From NCBI GenBank assembly GCA_937862595.1, contig CALMFL010000043.1, forward strand, positions 1-15,289: a DNA stretch of 15,289 nt, read 5' to 3'. The DNA is from an uncultured Fidelibacterota bacterium. GTDB taxonomy: Bacteria > Fidelibacterota > Fidelibacteria > Fidelibacterales > Fidelibacteraceae. The position numbers were made by a program, and so were the translations under genes. This document shows, one piece after another, positions 1-7,214 of the stretch; position 1 is the first letter of the stretch; each line of letters opens with the position of its first letter. Under the pieces are notes generated by a model, which was given only the letters and a program-made list of their open reading frames with translations, was not told where the DNA came from and did no database searches.

Positions 1-2010
1 AGCGAGGATACGCCGGTGCCCGGCGCCATCGTCACCTTAATGCAAGGCGGCCAGCCGATCGGCACGGATACGACCGCGGCCGACGGAAGCTACAGCATTC
101 CGGTCTTCGTTTCCGGCTCCTATACCATCATCATTCAGTACGTGGATCGCTTTGGCGTGACCCGGACTATCGAGTACGAGGTGGAGATCGAGGTCTCGGA
201 AAGCGGAGAAACGCAGATCGTTCAGGACAAATGCGCGATCTCGGGAAGGATCATCGATCTTGTCAGCCGTCAGCCGATCAACCGCTCCGGCATTCCCGTG
301 ATCATCCGGAAAACAGCCGATGCGCCGCTTGCAAAGACGGCGGAACCCCTGTTCAGCGACACGACCCTGACCGACAGCAGCGGCTACTGGTCCTTCATCG
401 GGCTTGAACTCGGCACGTATACGCTTGAGATCATTCCCGTCGGTCTGGAGGGATACCACCCCGGGATACGCAGCATCGTCCTCAATGTCCCCGGCCGGTA
501 TATGATGGACACGGACCTGTCCTTGCGTCCGGTCACGTTAAAGGCTTACAAGACCGTCGACAGGGCGCTTGTCCTGCCCGGCGACACGCTGACCTACCGG
601 ATCTTCTACGAGACGCTGGAGTACGCTCTCAGCGATACGATCCGCATTATCGACCGTTTGCCGGAAGAACTCGAATGGATCCCGGCATCCCTGGTCCATA
701 CCTCCGGACTTGTGAGCGAGGGGCTTGATCCCGTTTCGAACGAGCTTCGCTTCCGGCGCATCGGAATGGCCGCAGGACTGACGGATTCGATCCTCTTCAA
801 GGCCCGGGTGAAAAACGAGCCCGACGACGCGTCGACCATTACGAACACGGCGAGCGTCCTGACGTCCACCGATACCGCCCTGAGCGCCGACGATTCGCGT
901 TCGGACGCGGAAACGCGCATCATCACGCCCTTCCTGTACCTCAAGAAAACCGTGAACCGGCGCGTCATTGAAAAGGGCGACATGCTGACCTATACCGTGA
1001 GCGTGGAAAACCGAAGCAGCGATCAGACCGTTCATGACCTTAAGATCATCGACATGCTGCCTCCGGGATTCCGCTATCGCGAGGAACGGAGCTTCTGGAA
1101 CGGCCAGCCCGTCTCCGACCCCTCCGTGATCTTCCTGGGGGACCGTCAATCCCTGACCTGGGAGATGGGGGATACCCTGCTCCCCGGCGCGACCCGCGAA
1201 TTGAAATACCGCGTGACCGTTGGACTGGAAAGCCGTTTCGGCGAGAATGTGAACTATGCCGCCGCCGGCGCCACGCTGCCGGGCGATTACCTGACGGTAT
1301 CCAACACGGCCCGTGCGGAGGTCATTCTGAAGCCGGGGATCATCCACGAACGGGGCTTTATTTTCGGGAAGGTCTTTTATGACCTGAACGGGAATAAACT
1401 GCACGATCCGGACGAAGCCGCAGTCAAGGGCGTTGAGATCGTCACGGAAGAAGGCATCCGCGTCGTCACGGACGAGTACGGTAAATATTCGATCCCGAAC
1501 GTCCGTTTCGGCGACCACGTTCTGCGCATTAACCGCCTGACCCTGCCTGAAGATTCCCACATTGTCCTATCCTCCTCCGATTTCCTGGGCGATGCGACCT
1601 CACGTCTGGTGAAAATGACCCGCAGCGGAGTCGCCAAGGCGAATTTTATCCTGGAGGGAGCGGTTCCGGTCACACAGGAAACAAGACAAACTATGATGCC
1701 GCTCACGCAGGAAACGGCGCAACCCCCGATCCCGGTCACGCAAGCTGCAGCAAAACCCGATTTCGCCATGCTTGAAGTGACGCAGACGGTCCTGAGCGAA
1801 TCGCTGCGGATGCTGGTCTATCAGCCCTGGACCATCACGCTGAAACTTGAATTCACCCCCGGCGATACGAAACCGGTCCGGCCGGATGAATGCGCCGTGG
1901 ACGAGATCATTGAATTTATGAAATGGCAGAAACACCTTGTTGTCGAGATCAGGGGCCATACGGACAATCTTCCCCTGAAAGCCGGCGGAAAATTCAAGGA
2001 CAACAGGTAA
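1..2010 (+). CDS. Large DUF11/SdrD-like/OmpA surface protein, N-terminal portion (5' partial, ended by an in-frame TAA)
   Basis: Reading frame 1 is open from the first base of the window, so the true start and signal peptide lie upstream; the GTG at 16 is only an internal codon. Visible modules, by window codon: a carboxypeptidase-regulatory-like beta-sandwich (about 5-65), a second one (77-175), two DUF11-type repeats (177-305 and 308-442, each starting with a K-T-V motif and holding L-x-Y segments), an SdrD-B-like domain (450-555, G-K-V-F-x-D-x-N-G-N and T-D-E-Y-G-K-Y-S-I-P), a Thr-Gln-rich linker (about 555-585), then the first half of an OmpA_C domain with the G-H-T-D motif at 652-655. 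The family suggests an exported protein bound to peptidoglycan through OmpA. TAA at 2008-2010 interrupts that domain; the same frame continues intact to 3009. The natural product is therefore probably one protein of more than 1000 residues. Its exact role is unknown. Confidence 0.85.
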   Translation, partial: SEDTPVPGAIVTLMQGGQPIGTDTTAADGSYSIPVFVSGSYTIIIQYVDRFGVTRTIEYEVEIEVSESGETQIVQDKCAISGRIIDLVSRQPINRSGIPVIIRKTADAPLAKTAEPLFSDTTLTDSSGYWSFIGLELGTYTLEIIPVGLEGYHPGIRSIVLNVPGRYMMDTDLSLRPVTLKAYKTVDRALVLPGDTLTYRIFYETLEYALSDTIRIIDRLPEELEWIPASLVHTSGLVSEGLDPVSNELRFRRIGMAAGLTDSILFKARVKNEPDDASTITNTASVLTSTDTALSADDSRSDAETRIITPFLYLKKTVNRRVIEKGDMLTYTVSVENRSSDQTVHDLKIIDMLPPGFRYREERSFWNGQPVSDPSVIFLGDRQSLTWEMGDTLLPGATRELKYRVTVGLESRFGENVNYAAAGATLPGDYLTVSNTARAEVILKPGIIHERGFIFGKVFYDLNGNKLHDPDEAAVKGVEIVTEEGIRVVTDEYGKYSIPNVRFGDHVLRINRLTLPEDSHIVLSSSDFLGDATSRLVKMTRSGVAKANFILEGAVPVTQETRQTMMPLTQETAQPPIPVTQAAAKPDFAMLEVTQTVLSESLRMLVYQPWTITLKLEFTPGDTKPVRPDECAVDEIIEFMKWQKHLVVEIRGHTDNLPLKAGGKFKDNR

Positions 2011-2037
2011 CATTCCAAGGCGCGCGCCGAAGCGGTC

Positions 2038-3009
2038 ATGGGATACATGAACGAAAAGGGGATCGCCGCCGAACGCATGACAGCCGAAGGATTGGGAGAT
2101 ACACAGCCTCTTGCGTCCAATGCCACCCCGGCCGGACGTGAAGCCAACCGGCGCGTTGAGCTCCTGTTCCATATGCCCGAAGGCATGAAGTTCAGCGAGC
2201 AAACCCTTAAAGTCCAGACCGAGCTCAGCTATTCCGGCGAGCTGACGCTTAAAAATGTCCGCTATAACGCGGCGGTACCGGAAGGTTTCACGTTCAAGAG
2301 CGCACGCTGCGATTTTAAAGGGACCTCCGTATCGCCATCTGCGCTGAGCAAGCAAGAAGTGGCATGGAATATGGGTGACTGGCTAAGTGAAACTCAGATC
2401 AAAATGGAATACGATTTTATTCCGCTGGACCATCGGTCCATTCGCTCCAACACGCGCCTTAATGCCGTGCTGGAATATGACATGCCGAACGGCCGTACCG
2501 AACAAACGCGAACGATCACGAACACCGTTCCGACCCGCGTGGAGGAAGTTTTGTTCAGGATCAATCTTGAAGGCGCCTTATTTGACGTCGGCTCTTCAAC
2601 GCTGAAGCCGGCTGCGCTGCGCGCACTGGAAAAGATGGGGGAATTTTTGATCTGGCAGGATCGCCTGAGGATCTCTGTCGAAGGTTTTACCGACAGCACC
2701 GGCACCTATGAGAACAATAAGCTTCTTTCGCTGAAGCGCGCCGGCGCCGTAAAGGAATATTTAACGAAGAACTATGCCATCGGGCCGGAACGTATCCTAA
2801 CGGCGGGCTACGGTGAAGATTTCCCCGTCGCGGACAACCGCACGGCTGCGGGGCGCGCCCTGAACCGCCGTGTGGAAGTCATCGTCAATTCGGAGTTTGT
2901 CCAGAAAATTAACGCCGGAGAAAGCGTTCCGGTCGATTCGCTCCGTCAGCGGATCGAAAACAATGAAACACACGATAAAAGCAAAAGCGTGAGGAACAAA
3001 CGGTCTTGA
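2038..3009 (+). CDS. C-terminal portion of the same DUF11/OmpA protein (downstream of the in-frame stop)
   Basis: This ORF is in the same frame as the preceding one. The nine codons between the TAA and this ATG already match the OmpA consensus (S-K-A-R-A-E-A-V), so it is a continuation rather than an independent gene; no Shine-Dalgarno sequence or signal peptide is seen at 2038. Residues 1-45 finish the first OmpA domain (G-L-G-D-T-Q-P, N-A-T-x-x-G-R, N-R-R-V-E-L). Residues 46-165 form a DUF11-like beta domain. Residues 172-284 form a second, complete OmpA_C domain with F-D-V at the start, T-D at 218-219, N-K-L-L-S-L-K-R-A at 227-235 and N-R-R-V-E at 276-280. Asp219 and Arg234 sit where OmpA domains bind diaminopimelate. 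The tail is charged. If the stop is real, this half is untranslated or cytoplasmic and useless; if it is an error or is read through, it completes the protein. Confidence 0.75.
   Translation: MGYMNEKGIAAERMTAEGLGDTQPLASNATPAGREANRRVELLFHMPEGMKFSEQTLKVQTELSYSGELTLKNVRYNAAVPEGFTFKSARCDFKGTSVSPSALSKQEVAWNMGDWLSETQIKMEYDFIPLDHRSIRSNTRLNAVLEYDMPNGRTEQTRTITNTVPTRVEEVLFRINLEGALFDVGSSTLKPAALRALEKMGEFLIWQDRLRISVEGFTDSTGTYENNKLLSLKRAGAVKEYLTKNYAIGPERILTAGYGEDFPVADNRTAAGRALNRRVEVIVNSEFVQKINAGESVPVDSLRQRIENNETHDKSKSVRNKRS
2991..2995 (+). promoter_or_regulatory. Ribosome binding site for the barrel gene, inside the upstream CDS
   Basis: GAGGA lies 10 nt before the TTG at 3006. TTG and the upstream TGA stop share the four bases TTGA (3006-3009). 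This supports the TTG start and suggests translational coupling of the two envelope genes. Confidence 0.6.
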
Positions 3010-6000
3010 AACGGATCACGACACATATTATCCGGTCCCTGATAAGCCTCTTGGTGCTGGCGGCTTCTCTGCACGCACAGATGCTTATTTTGAGCCCGGA
3101 AGAGCATGCCGTGACGGAACTGCACCGCATTGCCGTGACCGTGATGGGCAAGCCCTCGGCGCACGCTCAGCTTTTTGTCAATAACATCCCGGTGTCAAGC
3201 GGGGAGATCCGGGTCGACGGCCTTTATGACTTCCTGAATATCCCGGCTCCCGACGGCCCCGTTTCCTTAAGGGTCGAATCCGTCGGCGCCGGCAACCGGG
3301 CGTATATGGCCGAAAGAGAGATCCATGTCCTCGGGCCGCCCCGCAAGCTTGTTCCCTATGAGGAGGCGGTCCAGATCCCGGCCGACGGAAAAAGCCAAAG
3401 AACGCTCAGCTTCGGTATTCAGGACGAATGGGGCTATACGCTGGACCATCTGAAGGTCGCGACCGTCCATATCACGCACGGAAGCATCGCCTCCGCGGAC
3501 CTTGACAGCATCTCCTCCGGGATCCAGCTGCCACTCCGTGACGGCGTGCTGGAATTCAGCGTTCAGGCGCCGAATGAAGCCGCGCGCGCGATCCTGGAGA
3601 TCACAATCATGGGCGAGCCCTTCCAGTTCCCCGTTCGTTTCATCACCTCTCAGGAGCCCTTTATCCTGGTCGGCTCCGTCAGCGGCGGGGCGTCCAACTA
3701 TCAGGCCTACCCGGTCGATCCCGATGAGCCCGATGTCGAGGACTGGCGACAGAATTCCCTGCCGGGCGCGTCGCTCATGTACGGCGGGCGGGCGGCCTTC
3801 TACGCCAAAGGCAACCTCTTCGGGAAATACCGCCTGACCGCTTCCTACGATTCGCGCAGGAATTACAAAGACCGGTTCTTTAGCGATATCGATCCTTCCG
3901 AACAGTATGCGGTCTACGGCGACGCCAGCACCCTGGAATACGACGCGCAAACACAGTCAAAACTTTTTGTGAAACTCGAACGCAACGAGTCATCGATCCT
4001 GTTCGGCGATTTTAATACCGGCCTGACGCAGTCGGAATTCAGCGCGTATAACCGCACCTTCAACGGCCTGACGGGAAAACTGAATCTCGGGGCACATACG
4101 CTATCCGGGTTCGCAACGCTCACCGCGCGCGTCATGCAGCGGGACGAGATCCGCGGCGAAGGCATTTCCGGGTATTATTATCTCTCGCAGAGCGCCGTGA
4201 CGGAGCTGTCGGACAAGGTCGTCATCCAGACCCGCGACCGCTACCATTCCGAGGTCGTGATCAAATCCGTTGAACTCACGCGATACCAGGATTATACGAT
4301 CAATTACAACGACGGGTCGCTTATGTTCAAACAGCCGGTTCCCAGCCTGGATCCGGACGGGAATCCGGTCACCATCGTGATCGCCTATGAATATCAAAGC
4401 AGCAAGAATGAAACCGGCATCGCAGGCGTGCGTTATGAGGGAACCCTGCTGAAAAAATTTAAGATCGGCGCGATGGCGGTGATCGAGGAACGGCCGGAGG
4501 GAAATTATCGGACGGAACATTATATGCTTTACGGCGCCGATGCGACCCTGCCGTTCTTCCGCTGGCTATCCCTGAAAGGCGAGTACGCCGGATCCGTCTC
4601 TCCGGAAGCCGGCGGCGAAAGCGCGCGCGGGGAAGCGTATAAGGCCGAACTGCTGTTCGCACCCTCGCAGAGCCTGAACATCAGGGGGTATTACCGGACG
4701 GTGGATTCGTCCTTCGTGAACGTCTCGCAAAGCGGGAGCGCCAATGAAACCGGTTCCGAGAAATACGGCTTCAAGGGGACGCTCGGCAATGAGAAGACGG
4801 GAATCCTCTTATCCGAATATTACCGGCAAATGAACAAAACGGGGACGGTCAACGAAAATTCCGCCGAAGTGTTCACGGTCGCGTACCGGCGCAAATTTGC
4901 GGAACGGGGGGAAATAAAATTCGCCTATGAGGATGCGACGCGGATCCGTCAGACCCTGAACACGCCGACCGAGCTTCACTCGCGCCTGCTCCGGGGGAAT
5001 ATCAGCTACCGGCTGAGCAAGAAACTGACCGGCACGGTCGAACGCGACCAGAACCTGGAAAGCACGGACCAGTCGAAACCGACGCATACCGCCGTCGGCC
5101 TGAATTACGCCCTGTCCGAAAAACTCGGCGTATTCGTCAAGTTCCGCCGGATCGAAGGGGAGAATGCCGGGAACCAGTTCGTGTTCGGACTGGATTCCAA
5201 AGTGACCGAAAACACCCAGCTGACCGGAAAATACGAGATCGGCGGGGCCCTGGGTGAAAGCCGCAACCGTGCGAGCATCGGACTGAAGAACAGGTGGGTC
5301 GTCAGCAAAGACCTCACGCTGAACTTCGCCTATGAAAATGTCTCGACCTCCGATCACTTTGAGATCCCGACCGTTCAGCATCAGTCCGTCTCGGCCGCCT
5401 TTGAATATCTCCCCGAACTGCCCTGGAAAACGACCGGCAAGTGGGAATACCGGGGCACCGCCGAGTCGCGCCAGTTCAATTACATGCTGGGCACCGATTT
5501 CAGGATCGGGCACGGACTTTCCGTGATCGCCAAATCGGTGTATTCAAAGATCAGCTATCTGTCCGGCACGGACGACTATGTGATCAAGAGCGATAACCAG
5601 ATCGGCATGGCATTCCGGCCCGAACGCAGCGACCGCTACAACGCTCTGGCCAAGATCGCCTATCTGGTCGACGGGAACACCCACGTCCAGCCCAAGGTCA
5701 ATTCGGAACGTTTCATCCTGTCGACGCACCATTACTGGCAGCCGTCCGAACGTCTTGAGATCGGCCTCCGTTACGCCCGCCGGGTCGTCCTGGATGAAGA
5801 GATCGGGCTTTTCAGCGACCGGACCGTGACCGATTTCTTTGCCGTCCGCCTGGAGTACGACCTGAACCTGAAATGGTATGCCGCCGCAGACCTCCGCTAT
5901 ATCCTGCTTCAGCCGCTCGGCGAATCAAAGATCGGCGCCTCCGCGGAACTCGGTTATCTGCTCATGAAAAATCTGCAGATGGGCGTGGGGTACGCATTCC

Positions 6001-6104
6001 TGAATTATGAGGATCCTGATTTCTCACTGCAGAACGAACAATTCAAGAATTTCTTTATCACCTTCCACCTGAAATTCAGTGAAGATATCTTCAACTGGAA
6101 ATAA
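3006..6104 (+). CDS. Outer-membrane beta-barrel protein with N-terminal Ig-like domains (1032 aa, partner of the OmpA/DUF11 protein)
   Basis: The TTG start is supported by GAGGA upstream and by a good signal peptide: K-R at 2-3, a hydrophobic core at about 9-22 and a likely cut after L-H-A (24). Residues 26-110 and 117-215 look like two Ig-like/Big domains. From about 217 to the end the protein is made of alternating hydrophobic beta strands rich in Tyr, Arg and Gly, as in large outer-membrane barrels. The motifs Y-x-V-Y-G-D-A-S (301-308) and L-F-G-D-F-N-T-G (332-339), and a segment at 385-465 with D-Y-T-I-N-Y-N-D-G-S-L-M-F and a conserved P-V-P-S-L-D-P-D-G-N-P-V, are ones I recall from large, little-studied barrel proteins that accompany DUF11/OmpA proteins. 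The C-terminus is aromatic-rich (F-F-I-T-F-H-L-K-F, then N-W-K), consistent with BAM recognition. No TonB box or enzyme motif was seen. A role as anchor, exporter or assembly partner of the upstream protein is inference. Confidence 0.85.
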   Translation: MKRITTHIIRSLISLLVLAASLHAQMLILSPEEHAVTELHRIAVTVMGKPSAHAQLFVNNIPVSSGEIRVDGLYDFLNIPAPDGPVSLRVESVGAGNRAYMAEREIHVLGPPRKLVPYEEAVQIPADGKSQRTLSFGIQDEWGYTLDHLKVATVHITHGSIASADLDSISSGIQLPLRDGVLEFSVQAPNEAARAILEITIMGEPFQFPVRFITSQEPFILVGSVSGGASNYQAYPVDPDEPDVEDWRQNSLPGASLMYGGRAAFYAKGNLFGKYRLTASYDSRRNYKDRFFSDIDPSEQYAVYGDASTLEYDAQTQSKLFVKLERNESSILFGDFNTGLTQSEFSAYNRTFNGLTGKLNLGAHTLSGFATLTARVMQRDEIRGEGISGYYYLSQSAVTELSDKVVIQTRDRYHSEVVIKSVELTRYQDYTINYNDGSLMFKQPVPSLDPDGNPVTIVIAYEYQSSKNETGIAGVRYEGTLLKKFKIGAMAVIEERPEGNYRTEHYMLYGADATLPFFRWLSLKGEYAGSVSPEAGGESARGEAYKAELLFAPSQSLNIRGYYRTVDSSFVNVSQSGSANETGSEKYGFKGTLGNEKTGILLSEYYRQMNKTGTVNENSAEVFTVAYRRKFAERGEIKFAYEDATRIRQTLNTPTELHSRLLRGNISYRLSKKLTGTVERDQNLESTDQSKPTHTAVGLNYALSEKLGVFVKFRRIEGENAGNQFVFGLDSKVTENTQLTGKYEIGGALGESRNRASIGLKNRWVVSKDLTLNFAYENVSTSDHFEIPTVQHQSVSAAFEYLPELPWKTTGKWEYRGTAESRQFNYMLGTDFRIGHGLSVIAKSVYSKISYLSGTDDYVIKSDNQIGMAFRPERSDRYNALAKIAYLVDGNTHVQPKVNSERFILSTHHYWQPSERLEIGLRYARRVVLDEEIGLFSDRTVTDFFAVRLEYDLNLKWYAAADLRYILLQPLGESKIGASAELGYLLMKNLQMGVGYAFLNYEDPDFSLQNEQFKNFFITFHLKFSEDIFNWK

Positions 6105-6105
6105 A

Positions 6106-6148
6106 CCCCGCACTTTCTTCCTCTGATCTTCCGTCCGCTTCACCTCCC
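6106..6148 (+). terminator. C-rich, G-poor tract after the barrel gene (possible Rho utilisation site)
   Basis: The 43 bases just after the stop codon hold 22 C, 14 T, 4 G and 3 A. Such an unstructured pyrimidine tract is typical of rut sites. No hairpin followed by a T run was found before the next gene, so Rho-dependent ending of the envelope operon is plausible but unproven. Confidence 0.3.
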
Positions 6149-6191
6149 GGCGCCTCCGGGGCCCGCTCCGGCGCATTCCTGAATAAACTGC

Positions 6192-6218
6192 TTGAAAATG
6201 GAAGAAATATGCTACAAA
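6192..6218 (+). promoter_or_regulatory. Weak promoter candidate for the PAS gene
   Basis: TTGAAA (6192-6197) is followed after 15 nt by TACAAA (6213-6218), about 80 nt before the GTG start. The spacing is short and the -10 box is only partly matching, so this is a weak call. Confidence 0.2.
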
Positions 6219-6285
6219 TTGGGGGGAACGCGGGGAAATGCGCCAAACGGCAAAGGCGGAGCCGGGGCCGGGAACTCTTTCATAT

Positions 6286-6290
6286 AGGAG
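6286..6290 (+). promoter_or_regulatory. Ribosome binding site deciding the GTG start of the PAS gene
   Basis: AGGAG stands 7 nt before the GTG at 6298. An in-frame ATG at 6238 would give a 20-residue, Arg/Pro/Gly-rich extension with no SD sequence and no domain match, so the GTG is preferred. Confidence 0.6.
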
Positions 6291-6297
6291 AAAAGCA

Positions 6298-6939
6298 GTG
6301 GATGACTATCAAAGCGCATGGGACGAGGTCCTCCGGGGATCAACGCTGGCCTGGTGGGAATGGGATATTTCAAGCAATACTGTCCGGTTCAACGACCTGA
6401 AAGCGCGGATGCTGGGCTTCGATCCGGAGTATTTTCGAACGGGCGGTTATCAGGCCTTCACCGACCGGGTCCACCCCGACGATCACCCCGGGACGATGGA
6501 CGCCATGCGGCGGGTCCTGGAGGGCAAAACACGGCTGTATCAGACGGACTACCGCATCAGAACCGCTTCCGGGAACTACGTCTGGTTCATGGACCGCGGC
6601 ATTATCGTCGAAAGCGGCAAGGACGGCAAGCCGCTGAAGATCCGCGGCATTGTCATTGACCTGGGTCTGGAATCCCGCCGGGGTGCGGATATCGACGCCC
6701 TGCTCTCGGTGATCTACCGCTCGGGCAGCTTTGCCGGGGGGAACTATTCTTTTCTGACCGTCTGCAGCGTCTGCGGAAAGGTCAAGAGCAAAGAAACGCA
6801 GTGGATCGACCTGTCGCCGGAGCTCTTTCACCTGATCGGTGAAAAGGTGTCGCACGGCATCTGCCCTTCATGCCTGACGCAACTGTATCCCGATATGGCG
6901 GAACAGGTCCTGGGATCACTTTCCGCTGACGGCGCCTAG
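6298..6939 (+). CDS. Small PAS-domain sensor protein with C-terminal CxxC...CxxC motif
   Basis: With the GTG start the protein has 213 residues. Residues 15-122 form a PAS_3-type fold: W-W-E-W-D at 19-23, then the conserved V-H-P-D-D-H (58-63), Y-R-I-R-T-A-S-G-N-Y-V-W (85-96) and the closing strand G-I-V-I-D-L (117-122). PAS_3 domains sense small ligands or redox state. The tail carries C156-x2-C159 and C189-x2-C192, with S-H-G-I-C-P-S-C just before L-Y-P-D. I recall this pattern from the ends of many PAS, GAF and receiver proteins, where it may bind zinc. There is no kinase, GGDEF, HTH or membrane segment, so output must come through a partner. The nearest signalling gene is the histidine kinase at 9430-11565, on the other strand; a link is speculation. 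The gene stands alone between the barrel gene and the lipid genes. Confidence 0.82.
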   Translation: MDDYQSAWDEVLRGSTLAWWEWDISSNTVRFNDLKARMLGFDPEYFRTGGYQAFTDRVHPDDHPGTMDAMRRVLEGKTRLYQTDYRIRTASGNYVWFMDRGIIVESGKDGKPLKIRGIVIDLGLESRRGADIDALLSVIYRSGSFAGGNYSFLTVCSVCGKVKSKETQWIDLSPELFHLIGEKVSHGICPSCLTQLYPDMAEQVLGSLSADGA

Positions 6940-6996
6940 ACTGAAGGGGCGATCCCGATTGACCGGAAGGTCCGGGGTGCCGCGATAAAAAAACCA

Positions 6997-7025
6997 TTGT
7001 GTATCCGCATAAAGATTAGTATTAT
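6997..7025 (+). promoter_or_regulatory. Probable promoter for the SPT-SDR genes
   Basis: TATTAT (7020-7025, one mismatch to TATAAT) lies 17 nt after TTGTGT (6997-7002, which keeps the TTG). It sits in the most AT-rich part of the gap. A start site near 7032 would leave a leader of roughly 180 nt before the ATG at 7215. Confidence 0.4.
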
Positions 7026-7134
7026 TTAACCTTTGAGAGGAGTATGTTCCGAGGACAATGAAAACGGAATATGCGAAAAAACACAGGATGGATGCTTCGG
7101 TTTTCGAATTATCAAGGCGGTCTTGATGTGCTTT

Positions 7135-7158
7135 GATCCGTACGGGACTTACGGCATC
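7135..7158 (+). other. Stem-loop in the leader of the SPT-like gene
   Basis: GATCCGTA (7135-7142) can pair with TACGG-c-ATC (7150-7158, one bulged C), closing a 7-nt loop and giving an 8-bp stem. It ends about 56 nt before the start codon. There is no T run after it, so it is not a standard terminator. It does not match a riboswitch class that I recognise. A regulatory role is possible but unproven. Confidence 0.3.
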
Positions 7159-7214
7159 CGCGTGTTCAAAAAAAGAAATGACAGTTTGCACCACAATCGA
7201 ATAAGTGAGGGAAC

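Noticed and set aside
2008..2010. Alternative genetic code reading TAA as sense
   Set aside because: TAA is used as the normal stop of several other genes in the window.
6219..6272. G-rich stretch as a G-quadruplex
   Set aside because: The G runs are separated by a loop of nearly 30 bases, so a stable fold is unlikely.
6238..6297. Earlier ATG start for the PAS protein
   Set aside because: No SD sequence and low-complexity residues; the GTG at 6298 has AGGAG at the right distance.
6961..6995. GACC/GGTC hairpin after the PAS gene as a terminator
   Set aside because: The stem is only 4 bp and is followed by A rather than T residues on the + strand.
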